Assembly: GCA_049520515.1 (NCBI GenBank)
Contig: JBEKPS010000003.1
Location: forward strand, 62,001 to 126,000
Direction of reading: 5' to 3'
DNA length: 64,000 nucleotides
Source of the DNA: JAFAMS01 sp049520515
GTDB taxonomy: Bacteria; Vulcanimicrobiota; Vulcanimicrobiia; Vulcanimicrobiales; Vulcanimicrobiaceae
Shown here: positions 43,260 through 51,863 of the stretch, one piece after another
Layout of the letters: each line of letters opens with the position of its first letter
Position numbering within the stretch: the stretch's first letter is position 1
Program-made: the position numbers and the translations under genes
The notes under the pieces: model-generated
Databases searched by the model: none
What the model was told of the DNA's origin: nothing
What the model saw: the letters and a program-made list of their open reading frames with translations, nothing else

Positions 43260-44039
43260 ATGAACGTCCGCTTGGAGCTCTTACACGGCGCCGAAAATGC
43301 GTTTGCGCTCCTCGATGACCGCGAGCCGGGCGAGCGTACCACGCCCGAATACGCCGGAATTGCTCGGTCCGTCATAGATACCGATGGCCTTCTCGTGTTG
43401 CTGCCTTCGAAAGAAAGCGACGTTCGGATGCGGATGTTCAATCCGGACGGTGGTGAGGCCGAGATGTGCGGCAACGGCGTTCGCTGCGTCGCGCGCTACC
43501 TCGAAGAACGCAGCGAGGGCGATCGTTTCGTCATCGAAACGCTGGCTGGTCCGATCGGGGCGCGCGTCGTCGACACGACTCCGTACGAGGTCGAGACGAA
43601 GATGGGCATACCCGTCGTGGGTGAGGAGAGCGAGCTCGATGCAGCCGGGCAACGCTGGAAGTACATCAGCATTTCGGTCGGCAATCCGCATGTCGTCATC
43701 TTTGTCGATGATCTCAATGCCGTCGATCTCGCGAAGGTCGGACCCGCGATCGAAACGCATCCGAAGTTTCCGGGCGGAACGAACGTGCACTTCGTGAACG
43801 TCGCGGGTCGTTCGAAGTTGAAAGTGCTGCACTGGGAGCGCGGCGCGGGCGCAACGCGGGCCTGCGGAACCGGAATCGTCGCCTGCGCGACGGCGGCGGT
43901 GCGCGAAGGGTTTGTCGGTCCGCCGGTCACCGTTTTTGCTCCGGGTGGGACGCTGCGCGTCGCGTGGGATCGCAGTGGTGAAGCGATGTTGACGGGACCG
44001 GTCGAGCACACGGGAGCGCGCGATCTCGTCGTAACGTGA
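43260..44039 (+). CDS. dapF: Diaminopimelate epimerase
   Basis: 259 aa. The two catalytic cysteines are in AEMCGNGVRCVARYL and TRACGTGIVACATAA. It interconverts LL- and meso-diaminopimelate for lysine and peptidoglycan synthesis. The start follows hfq by 5 bases and the stop overlaps the radical SAM gene (GTGA), so it sits in the long coupled gene chain from mutS onward. Confidence 0.93.
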   Translation: MNVRLELLHGAENAFALLDDREPGERTTPEYAGIARSVIDTDGLLVLLPSKESDVRMRMFNPDGGEAEMCGNGVRCVARYLEERSEGDRFVIETLAGPIGARVVDTTPYEVETKMGIPVVGEESELDAAGQRWKYISISVGNPHVVIFVDDLNAVDLAKVGPAIETHPKFPGGTNVHFVNVAGRSKLKVLHWERGAGATRACGTGIVACATAAVREGFVGPPVTVFAPGGTLRVAWDRSGEAMLTGPVEHTGARDLVVT

Positions 44040-45247
44040 ATCCCGGTCTCGCCTACACCGATAAACGCGGTCGCATCTTTTTCGATGTGAATACCGAACC
44101 GCTTGCCGACGGCGGCGTCGTCCGGCACGTAAAGCGCAACGAGCTTGTGCGTGCTCCAAAAGGAACGGTTCCGGTCACATTGCCCGGCCGCACGCCGCTC
44201 GTTGCCGGCGGTAAAGCCGCGCGGCGCACGGCGCTCGGCGCGCTGCTGCCTGCGGGTTACACGCGATTGCTCGTGCCGGCATATGAGGAGCGCGAGGCTG
44301 CGCCCCAATTGCCGCTGTTCGGCTACGCCTTTGCTTGCGTGATCGACGACGTGCTCCATGTTGCGGCGATGCGGACCGACGAAGATGCGAACTGGCGCCC
44401 ACGCGCGTTCGCGGACGGTGAGCTTGAAGAGATCGTCGCAGCCCGCATTGCTCGCGATCCGAACAACCAGATTCTCGCGCAGCTCGGACGTTGTTCGATC
44501 GAGTATGGTTGCTTCACCGCGCAAAACGTGTTTCTCGAACAAGGCGAAGCCGCGCTGCCGGTTTCGCCGAAGTGCAACGCGCGCTGCGTCGGCTGCATTT
44601 CGGAGCTGGACGCGGATAGCGCGATCGTTGCACCCCAAGAGCGAATTCGGATCGAACCCGAGGTCGAAGCGTTGACGCGTATCGCCGTGGAGCATCTCGA
44701 ACGCGTCTCCGACGGAATCGTCTCGTTTGGGCAAGGTTGCGAGGGCGAACCACTTTTGCGGAGCACTGCGATCGCGCGAGCGATCGAGCGAATTCGTGCG
44801 CGCCACTCTAACGGAACGGTGAATCTGAATACGAACGGCAGCCTGCCGAAGTCGCTACGTATGTTGATCGATGCGGGTCTGGACGCCGTGCGAATTAGCC
44901 TGAATTCGTTTCGTGCGCCGGTGTACGCAGCGTACTATCGGCCCGTGGGCTACACGCTCGACGACGTCTTGGAAAGCATTGCGCTCGCGGTGGGCGCCGG
45001 CTTGCGCGTCTCGTTGAATTTGTTGACGCATCCCGGCGTAACCGACGACGCGCAGGAGGTCGCGGCAACGACGGCGTTCTTACGGAAAACGCCTGTTGCG
45101 CTCGTGCAAACGCGAACATTGAACATCGATCCGCACGTTTATTTTTCGCGTGTCGGCAGGCCGCTCGAGCCGATCGGGATGCGCGCCGCCCTAGCGGCGA
45201 TTCGTCAAAGCGGAGCCGAGATCGGGAACTTTACGCATACGCATTAA
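44036..45247 (+). CDS. Radical SAM protein of unknown function
   Basis: 403 aa from GTG 44036. The cluster motif is C180-N-A-R-C184-V-G-C187 (CxxxCxxC). GQGCEGEPLLRST and NLNTNGSLPKSLRMLIDAGL are the SAM-barrel elements of the AslB/molybdopterin-type subgroup. The N-terminal 170 residues (beta-rich, LFGYAFACVIDD) look like a separate small domain. Substrate unknown. The overlap with dapF suggests coordinated expression rather than a shared pathway. Overlaps the convergent sulfotransferase gene by 4 bases. Confidence 0.8.
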   Translation: MNPGLAYTDKRGRIFFDVNTEPLADGGVVRHVKRNELVRAPKGTVPVTLPGRTPLVAGGKAARRTALGALLPAGYTRLLVPAYEEREAAPQLPLFGYAFACVIDDVLHVAAMRTDEDANWRPRAFADGELEEIVAARIARDPNNQILAQLGRCSIEYGCFTAQNVFLEQGEAALPVSPKCNARCVGCISELDADSAIVAPQERIRIEPEVEALTRIAVEHLERVSDGIVSFGQGCEGEPLLRSTAIARAIERIRARHSNGTVNLNTNGSLPKSLRMLIDAGLDAVRISLNSFRAPVYAAYYRPVGYTLDDVLESIALAVGAGLRVSLNLLTHPGVTDDAQEVAATTAFLRKTPVALVQTRTLNIDPHVYFSRVGRPLEPIGMRAALAAIRQSGAEIGNFTHTH

Positions 45248-46236
45248 CTCGCGATGCGGATCTGTTCGGTGAGCTTCTCGCGCAGAAGCGGCGCCGGCGA
45301 ATCCCCTGCGAGTTGCGCGAGTGCTTGCAGCGCGTCGGCGTTTGCCGACTGGGCACCGAAGAAATCATTTGCGCTGGCCGGACCGCGGAGCGATTGCGCG
45401 TCGGTCAGATCGATCGAGATGCCGGTCAACGATTTTATCGATTGCAGGACGGTAAAGCGATAATCATCCGAATTCAGACGCTCCGTTTCGATCGTCAGAT
45501 CGCATTCAGGTAACGCGAGGAATGCGGTCAGCAGCCAAAACGCCAGGAAGCCACGGTAGAGAATGGGGGCCGGCGTTGTGCGGACCGCCTTGCGTACGGC
45601 TGCGTGCTTCGTGGGCAGCACGAAGTCGCTCGGAGCGATGCGCAGCGCGCCCATAACGAGGGCCACGAGTGGGTGCTTGTGATGCAGCGTTAGGATGCGA
45701 ATCGGCGTGAGGAGATGATGCGGATTGTCATCCTCGCGCGAAAGGCGCCACGCAGAGAGCCACTGGCTTCCGGGTTCGCGCATCACGAAGATATGTGACG
45801 CATTGGGGAAATTGCGGCGGAGCCACGCAATGCGCCCCAGCGTTCGGCAAAACTTGAAGACGGGGACCTTCCCGCTCGATGCCGCGAGACGCAGCAGCGA
45901 TTCGATGTATTCCCGCAGCTCGGGGAACTCATCATCCGCCTTCATGAAGAACGATTCGTACGCGAAGTCGGGTCGATAACCGGCGACACCCGGCCGGTGC
46001 GACGAGAGAAGCGGCGCAAATTCCTCAAAATACGGACGTTGCTCGTCCGGATGACGCGATTTTGATGCTGCCGGTCGCATCGTCGGAAGCGTTCGTAATG
46101 TCAACGTCGCCAGCGATTGGTTGAGGGGCTCGTATAAGCCCAGCACGTCTTCTTTGCTCCGAAACGCCGACCACAGCCACGTGCCGGCCGTTCGCCAACC
46201 GGTGTGCAGAAAGACCGGGCGCACTTCCGCTGACAT
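45244..46236 (-). CDS. Sulfotransferase-like P-loop protein
   Basis: 330 aa. The N-terminal HTGWRTAGTWLWSAFR is the 5'-phosphosulfate-binding loop pattern, YEPLNQSLATL follows as in sulfotransferases, and NASHIFVMREPGSQWLSAW is the 3'-phosphate binding Arg-Ser element. The middle holds one hydrophobic stretch (ILYRGFLAFWLLTAFLAL). It would transfer sulfate from PAPS to an unknown acceptor, perhaps a glycan. Monocistronic between convergent and co-directional neighbours. Confidence 0.7.
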   Translation of the reverse strand: MSAEVRPVFLHTGWRTAGTWLWSAFRSKEDVLGLYEPLNQSLATLTLRTLPTMRPAASKSRHPDEQRPYFEEFAPLLSSHRPGVAGYRPDFAYESFFMKADDEFPELREYIESLLRLAASSGKVPVFKFCRTLGRIAWLRRNFPNASHIFVMREPGSQWLSAWRLSREDDNPHHLLTPIRILTLHHKHPLVALVMGALRIAPSDFVLPTKHAAVRKAVRTTPAPILYRGFLAFWLLTAFLALPECDLTIETERLNSDDYRFTVLQSIKSLTGISIDLTDAQSLRGPASANDFFGAQSANADALQALAQLAGDSPAPLLREKLTEQIRIAS

Positions 46237-46302
46237 GTCAAGTTAGAACGTAGGGTCAGATTGTCTAGAAAAAGTTAAGTCTTGGAGATTCTCAGGCATG
46301 CT

Positions 46303-47166
46303 TCACGATTTGAGCCTCATGTAGTCATCGTATGATTGAACGGTGATGCCCGAAAAGTTCTGTTGATTTACGAGCGAGCTCAAGCGAGACATCGACGAGA
46401 GAAATGCCGCCCGCGTGCCCTTTGCATAGCTCTCGCTCGACGAGGTCAGCGGTTCGACGCTCTGCGCGATCGAAAACGCGATGTCGGGGTTGGCCGAAAG
46501 TATCGGCACGGTGCGGCGCGCGACGCGATCCGGATTTGCGATGTACGCCATGATGGTGATGTGCCTAACGCCCGCGGATTGCAGTGCGCAAGCGAGGCAT
46601 GGCGACATTGGCATCTCGAGGTATTTCAGGTTGACGCTGACGCCGACGGGGATTGTCGCGGCACGGACGGCAGCTGCCGCCGACGCGACCATTTGCTTGA
46701 GCCCACCTTGCGCCGTCAACCCCAGTTCGTTCAGCTGATTGGGCTCCATGTCGAGCTCGATTCCAGAAAACGCAATGTTGCGCAGGCTCGTGACGATCGC
46801 GACGAGCTCGGACCGATGTTGCGGCAAAATCCACGATGGCTCACCGAGGAGCGCATTGACCTTGACGCCGTGCGAAGCGGCTTGCTGTAAGAATCCCTCG
46901 AGCCGCGGACGGAACTCGCCGTCGGAATCGAGCGCTTGCAGCTGCGCGCCATTGAAGGAGAGCAACAATCGCGAAATGTGCTGCGAGAAGAGCGTGTCCC
47001 AAAAATCGGGCGCCGAGGACGCGTCTAAGACGCTGTCCGCATTCCACGCGTACGCCGTAAGGGGGTAGCCCGGATCGGCCTGCGCTACGGCTTGCGGTGT
47101 AGCGCTGAGATTGAGCGAAATGAAAAACGCGAGCGTGGTCGCGAGACGTCGGATCATGTTTGGCAT
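46303..47166 (-). CDS. Secreted glycosidase-like (GH18-type barrel) protein
   Basis: 287 aa from ATG 47166 (GGAG 8 bases upstream; another ATG lies at 47184). A signal peptide (to about AVAQA) precedes a TIM-barrel-like sequence with short beta strands (ISRLLLSFNG, GVKVNALLGEP, FSGIELDMEPNQ, IPVGVSVNLKYLEMP, RHITIMAYI). GIELDMEP resembles the catalytic DxxDxE strand of GH18 enzymes, with D and E present. Polysaccharide or peptidoglycan target unknown. Divergent from the kdp operon. Confidence 0.55.
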   Translation of the reverse strand: MPNMIRRLATTLAFFISLNLSATPQAVAQADPGYPLTAYAWNADSVLDASSAPDFWDTLFSQHISRLLLSFNGAQLQALDSDGEFRPRLEGFLQQAASHGVKVNALLGEPSWILPQHRSELVAIVTSLRNIAFSGIELDMEPNQLNELGLTAQGGLKQMVASAAAAVRAATIPVGVSVNLKYLEMPMSPCLACALQSAGVRHITIMAYIANPDRVARRTVPILSANPDIAFSIAQSVEPLTSSSESYAKGTRAAFLSSMSRLSSLVNQQNFSGITVQSYDDYMRLKS

Positions 47167-47285
47167 CGAGCACTCCGTCTTCATCTTATACGACTATTAA
47201 CCCCGGGGCGGGCGCCCGCTTACTAGCCAAATGGATCGTCCATACGGATGTTGTGAGCCGACGCTCCACGTCCTACGCTGGGTCC

Positions 47286-47375
47286 ATGTGGCAATTGCAA
47301 CTCGGCGTCATAGTCTTGAGCGTCGTCCTATTTTTCTTGGCCGATCGTTATATCGGCGGCTGCGAGCGCATCTGA
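47286..47375 (+). CDS. Small membrane peptide preceding kdpF
   Basis: 29 aa from ATG 47286: MWQLQLGVIVLSVVLFFLAD then RYIGGCERI. One transmembrane helix with a basic/Cys tail. Its stop shares a base with the kdpF start (TGATG), so it is co-translated with kdpF. From memory, short peptides ending in a Tyr-x-x-Gly/Ala-Cys-Glu/Asp-Arg motif occur before kdpF in several phyla, but they are rarely annotated; this needs a search. A role as an extra small Kdp subunit is inference. Confidence 0.6.
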   Translation: MWQLQLGVIVLSVVLFFLADRYIGGCERI

Positions 47376-47464
47376 TGACGATCGACTACATGGCCGGCCT
47401 GGTGCTTTCAGCGGCGGCTTTCGTTTACTTGATTTACGCGATGCTGCGCCCGGAGAAATTCTAG
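47375..47464 (+). CDS. kdpF: Potassium ATPase subunit KdpF
   Basis: 29 aa from ATG 47375: MTIDYMAGLVLSAAAFVYLI then YAMLRPEKF. Size, single helix and the final P-E-K/R-F match KdpF, a small stabilising subunit of the KdpFABC K+ pump. The stop is immediately followed by the kdpA ATG. Too short for most gene finders. Confidence 0.9.
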   Translation: MTIDYMAGLVLSAAAFVYLIYAMLRPEKF

Positions 47465-49162
47465 ATGACGATTACCGGGTGGTTGCAGTTCGCTCTGCTG
47501 TTCATCGCCGTGCTCGTTTGCGTGAAGCCGATGGGGATCTATCTCTATCGCGTCTTCGAAGGCGAGCGGACGTTCCTCTCACCAGTACTTCAGCCGGTCG
47601 AGCGCGCGATCTACGCGGTCTGCCGCGTCGAGCCATCGCAAGAGATGGGCTGGATAACGTATGCCTTTGCCTTCTTTGCATTCCAGCTTGTCGGCTTCGC
47701 ATGGCTCTATGCGGTGCTGCTGACGCAGCAATGGCTGCCGTTCAACCCGCAACACTTCTCGAATCTCTCACCCGATCTGGCGTTCAATACTGCGGTTAGC
47801 TTCGTTACGAATACGAACTGGCAGTTCTACTCGGGCGAGAGCACGCTGAGCTATTTCTCGCAAATGGCCGGCCTGGCGTGGCACATGTTCACATCGGCCG
47901 CCTCCGGCATCACGATTGCGGTCGTTTTGATTCGCGGCATCGTGCGGACGGATCGATCGACGCTCGGTAACTACTGGGCCGACATGACGCGCACGATTTT
48001 CTACGTGTTTGCGCCGATCGCGTTCGTCGGAGCACTCGTCTTCTTATGGCAGGGCATGCCGCAGAACTTCGCGCCGTACACCGACACGGTCTCGATGGAA
48101 GGCGCCAGGGTTTCGATTCCGCAGGGGCCGATGGCCTCGATGGAAAGCATCAAGGAGCTCGGCAATAACGGCGGCGGTTTCGTTAATGCGAATTCATCCT
48201 CGCCCGACGAGAATCCGAACCCCCTCACCAACGAGCTCGAGCTATTTCTCGAGCTGTTGATACCGGCCGCACTCACCTACACGTTCGGGCGATACGCGCG
48301 CGATCAGCGGCAAGGATGGGCGCTGTTCGGTGCGATGTCGACCCTTTACATCCTCGGCTTCTGGGCGTGCTACTATTTCCAATCGCAGCCGAACGCCCTT
48401 ATGGCCGCGCACGGGATCTACAAGAGCTTCGAGGGTCTCGAATCGCGGTTTGGCATCGCGGCTTCCGCGATGTACGCGGTCACGACGACCGCGACATCAA
48501 CGGGCGCCGTCAACTCGATGCACGATTCGTTCCTGCCGATGGCAGGCGCAATTCCGCTCGTCAACATCCAAACCGGCGAAGTCATATTCGGCGGGGTTGG
48601 TGCCGGCATGTACGGCATGCTCGAGTTCGTCATCTTCACGGTGTTCATCGCCGGCTTGATGGTCGGACGCACGCCGGAATATCTTGGAAAGAAGATTGAG
48701 CGCCGGCAAGTCGTCCTTGCGTCGCTCGCGATTCTCTCAATTGCATTCTTCACGCTCGTTCCGGCCGCAGTCGCGGTCGTCGTGCCGGCTGGTCTTGCGG
48801 CGATGAACAACGCGGGACCGCACGGCTTCAGCGAGGTGCTCTACATGACGACGTCGTGGACGGGCAACAACGGCAGCGCCTTCGCGGGGATCAGCGGCAA
48901 CACGTTTACCGAGATCCTCGGAGGCATCACGATTTTCGGTGGACGCTACGCCGAGATTATTCCCGTGTTGGGTCTGGCTGGCTCGTTGGCCGGTAAGCGC
49001 GCCGTTCCGTTCTCGTCCGGGACGTTCAAGACGACGACTCCGCTGTTCGTCTTGCTCTTGCTCGGGGTCGTGTTGATCGTCGGAGTTTTGACCTTCCTAC
49101 CCGCTGATGCCCTCGGTCCGTTCGTCGAGCATCTGCTGATGACCCAAGGAAAGACGTACTAA
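47465..49162 (+). CDS. kdpA: Potassium-transporting ATPase subunit KdpA
   Basis: 565 aa, about 10-12 transmembrane helices. Typical KdpA segments are visible: AVSFVTNTNWQFYSGEST, GNNGGGFVNANSSSPDENPNP and TTSWTGNNGSAFAGISGNT, which form the K+ selectivity filter loops. KdpA binds and translocates K+; its partner ATPase is KdpB. Overlaps kdpB by one base. Confidence 0.95.
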   Translation: MTITGWLQFALLFIAVLVCVKPMGIYLYRVFEGERTFLSPVLQPVERAIYAVCRVEPSQEMGWITYAFAFFAFQLVGFAWLYAVLLTQQWLPFNPQHFSNLSPDLAFNTAVSFVTNTNWQFYSGESTLSYFSQMAGLAWHMFTSAASGITIAVVLIRGIVRTDRSTLGNYWADMTRTIFYVFAPIAFVGALVFLWQGMPQNFAPYTDTVSMEGARVSIPQGPMASMESIKELGNNGGGFVNANSSSPDENPNPLTNELELFLELLIPAALTYTFGRYARDQRQGWALFGAMSTLYILGFWACYYFQSQPNALMAAHGIYKSFEGLESRFGIAASAMYAVTTTATSTGAVNSMHDSFLPMAGAIPLVNIQTGEVIFGGVGAGMYGMLEFVIFTVFIAGLMVGRTPEYLGKKIERRQVVLASLAILSIAFFTLVPAAVAVVVPAGLAAMNNAGPHGFSEVLYMTTSWTGNNGSAFAGISGNTFTEILGGITIFGGRYAEIIPVLGLAGSLAGKRAVPFSSGTFKTTTPLFVLLLLGVVLIVGVLTFLPADALGPFVEHLLMTQGKTY

Positions 49163-51246
49163 TGATTTCGCAATCACGGATCGAGCGCCGTCCGAAAGCG
49201 CGCTCGCTCTACGATCCGGAGATTATCATTCCGGCCATCGGCGCTTCATTCAAGAAACTGGATCCGCGTTGGCAAGTGCGCAATCCGGTGATGTTCATTT
49301 GCGAAGTCGGTGCGCTCGTTACCTCAATCCTGTTCTTCCGCGATTGGGCGACGCACGTTTCGACGCCGACCAGCGGCGCGGGCTTCGATTTCGCAATCTC
49401 GATCTGGCTGTGGTTTACGGTCATTTTCGCGAATTTCGCGGAAGCGGTCGCCGAAGGCCGCGGTAAAGCGCAAGCCGAGTTCTTGCGTCGCACGAAATCC
49501 GATACGCAAGCGCGCAAGCTGGTGCGCGACGGCGAGTACGCGACGATCGCCTCTTCACATCTGCGAAAGGGCGACGTCATCCGGGTCGAAGCCGGCGAGA
49601 TCATCGCGGGCGACGGCGATGTCGTTCAAGGTGCTGCAAGCGTCGACGAATCGGCGATCACGGGCGAGTCGGCTCCGGTCATTCGCGAAGCGGGCGGCGA
49701 CCGCAGCTCGGTTACGGGCGGCACGCGCGTCCTCTCGGATTGGGTCATGGTGAAGATCAGCGCCAACCCGGGTGAGACGTTCCTCGATCGCATGATCAAT
49801 CTGGTCGAAGGCGCGCAGCGGCAGAAGACGCCGAATGAGATCGCCCTTTCGATCCTGCTCGCCGGAATGACGATCATCTTCTTGATCGCGGTCGCAACGC
49901 TCGCCCCGTTCTCGATTTATGCGGGCACCGTGCAATCGATCACGGTTCTGATCGCGTTGCTCGTCTGCCTAATTCCGACCACGATCGGTGGCTTGCTTTC
50001 CGCGATCGGTATCGCGGGCATGGATCGCGTCATGCAGCGCAACGTGCTCGCGATGAGCGGCCGCGCGGTCGAAGCCGCCGGCGACGTCGACACACTCTTG
50101 CTCGACAAGACCGGAACGATCACGCTCGGTAATCGTCAAGCCGCTGAAATCATTCCGGTTTCGGGCGTGACTCTCGAGCGTGCGGCGCGTGCCGCGTATC
50201 TTTCGTCGCTCGCCGACGAAACGCCCGAAGGACGTTCGATCGTGATGCTCACCGAGCGGATGGGGACGCCGAATGGCGGAGCCCCGGTCGGCTCGACCTT
50301 CGTTCCGTTCAGCGCATATACGCGCATGAGCGGTCTCGACGTTCAAACTAACGGCTCGGTCCACGCCATCCGTAAAGGCGCCGCCGATGCGGTCGTCGCG
50401 TTCGCCCGCTCGCAAGGCGGCAACGTTGATGATGCGCAGTTCAATGCGGACGTCGAGCGCATCGCGCGCTCAGGCGGCACGCCGCTGCTGCTCGCGGAAG
50501 GGTCGAGCATTCTCGGCATCATCCATCTCAAAGACATCCTCAAGCCGAACATCAAACAACGCTTCGACCGCTTGCGTGCGATGGGCATTCGCACGATTAT
50601 GATCACCGGTGATAATCCGTTGACCGCTGCGGCGATCGCCAAAGAGTCGGGAGTCGACGATTTTCTGGCGCAGGCGACGCCTGAGACCAAGATGGAGCTG
50701 ATTCGCCGCGAGCAAGGTTCGGGACGGCTCGTCGCGATGACGGGCGACGGCACCAACGACGCGCCTGCGCTCGCGCAAGCCGATGTCGGGGTCGCGATGA
50801 ACTCCGGCACACAAGCCGCAAAAGAAGCAGCGAACATGGTCGATCTCGATTCGGATCCGACCAAACTGATCGACATCGTCGAAATCGGCAAGCAGCTGCT
50901 CATGACACGCGGTGCATTGACCACGTTCTCGATTGCGAACGACGTCGCGAAGTACTTCGCAATTCTTCCCGCGATGTTTGCGACGGCGTATCCCGCGATG
51001 GCCGTGTTCAACATCATGCGTTTGCATTCGCCCGCGAGCGCGGTGCTCTCGGCGATCATCTTCAACGCGCTCATCATTATTGCGCTTATTCCGCTCGCGC
51101 TGCGCGGCGTGGTCTATCGTCCACGCGGTGCGGATGCCGTGCTGCGGGAAAACGTCCTGGTCTACGGTGTCGGCGGAATCATCGTGCCGTTTATCTTCAT
51201 CAAACTGATCGACGTGATTCTCGTCGGTCTCCACCTCGCAGGTTAA
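49162..51246 (+). CDS. kdpB: Potassium-transporting ATPase ATP-binding subunit KdpB
   Basis: 694 aa P-type ATPase. The phosphorylation motif is LLDKTGTITLGNR, the actuator loop is DESAITGESAPVIREAGGD, and MTGDGTNDAPALAQADVG is the hinge motif. It hydrolyses ATP to drive K+ uptake at low external K+. Starts one base into kdpA's stop; kdpC begins 2 bases after its end. Confidence 0.95.
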   Translation: MISQSRIERRPKARSLYDPEIIIPAIGASFKKLDPRWQVRNPVMFICEVGALVTSILFFRDWATHVSTPTSGAGFDFAISIWLWFTVIFANFAEAVAEGRGKAQAEFLRRTKSDTQARKLVRDGEYATIASSHLRKGDVIRVEAGEIIAGDGDVVQGAASVDESAITGESAPVIREAGGDRSSVTGGTRVLSDWVMVKISANPGETFLDRMINLVEGAQRQKTPNEIALSILLAGMTIIFLIAVATLAPFSIYAGTVQSITVLIALLVCLIPTTIGGLLSAIGIAGMDRVMQRNVLAMSGRAVEAAGDVDTLLLDKTGTITLGNRQAAEIIPVSGVTLERAARAAYLSSLADETPEGRSIVMLTERMGTPNGGAPVGSTFVPFSAYTRMSGLDVQTNGSVHAIRKGAADAVVAFARSQGGNVDDAQFNADVERIARSGGTPLLLAEGSSILGIIHLKDILKPNIKQRFDRLRAMGIRTIMITGDNPLTAAAIAKESGVDDFLAQATPETKMELIRREQGSGRLVAMTGDGTNDAPALAQADVGVAMNSGTQAAKEAANMVDLDSDPTKLIDIVEIGKQLLMTRGALTTFSIANDVAKYFAILPAMFATAYPAMAVFNIMRLHSPASAVLSAIIFNALIIIALIPLALRGVVYRPRGADAVLRENVLVYGVGGIIVPFIFIKLIDVILVGLHLAG

Positions 51247-51248
51247 TC

Positions 51249-51863
51249 ATGCAGCAAGCGACGACACCAACCAAACAAAGCACCCTCTCGCATCTCGTAC
51301 CAGCCGTGCTCTTTACGGTCGTCACGGTCGTCGTCTTCGGCCTGATCTACCCCATGATCGTTTGGCTGATCGGCACCATAGTGTTTCCGTTCCAGGCGAA
51401 CGGTTCGCTGATCAAAGATGACAAAGGTGCCGTGGTTGGATCATCACTGATCGGACAGCTGTTTACGAAGCCGCAGTACTTCCAGGGCCGTCCCTCGGCA
51501 GCCGGCAAGAACGGCTACGATCCAACCCAGACGGGCGGAACGAACCTCGCACCGACGTCGAAAAAGTTGATCGACTCCGTTGCGGCCACAGTCACGGCGC
51601 TCAAGAAAGCCAATCCGGACGCGACCGGCGACATCCCACCAGAGCTCGTTACGTCGAGCGCAAGCGGCATCGATCCCGATATTTCACCTGAGGGTGCATA
51701 TTACCAAATCCCGCGCATCGCGAAAGCGCGCAACGTCTCACAAGACGCGGTTCGTGCGGTCGTCGATGCGCATATCCAAGGTCGAACCTTCGGAATCTTA
51801 GGTGAGCCGCATGTCAATGTGTTCGGCCTTAACCGCGCGTTGGATGCGGCGAATATAAAATAG
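51249..51863 (+). CDS. kdpC: Potassium-transporting ATPase subunit KdpC
   Basis: 204 aa with one N-terminal transmembrane helix and the KdpC signatures GSSLIGQLFTKPQYFQGRPS, DISPEGAYYQIPRIAKAR and the C-terminal EPHVNVFGLNRALD. Last gene of the kdp operon. Its 3' end overlaps the convergent KdpD-like gene by 35 bases. Confidence 0.94.
   Translation: MQQATTPTKQSTLSHLVPAVLFTVVTVVVFGLIYPMIVWLIGTIVFPFQANGSLIKDDKGAVVGSSLIGQLFTKPQYFQGRPSAAGKNGYDPTQTGGTNLAPTSKKLIDSVAATVTALKKANPDATGDIPPELVTSSASGIDPDISPEGAYYQIPRIAKARNVSQDAVRAVVDAHIQGRTFGILGEPHVNVFGLNRALDAANIK

Noticed and set aside
43496..44806. 436-codon minus-strand ORF over dapF and the radical SAM gene
   Set aside because: Both real genes have intact catalytic motifs on the plus strand; the antisense frame has no motif and is Arg/Ser-rich.
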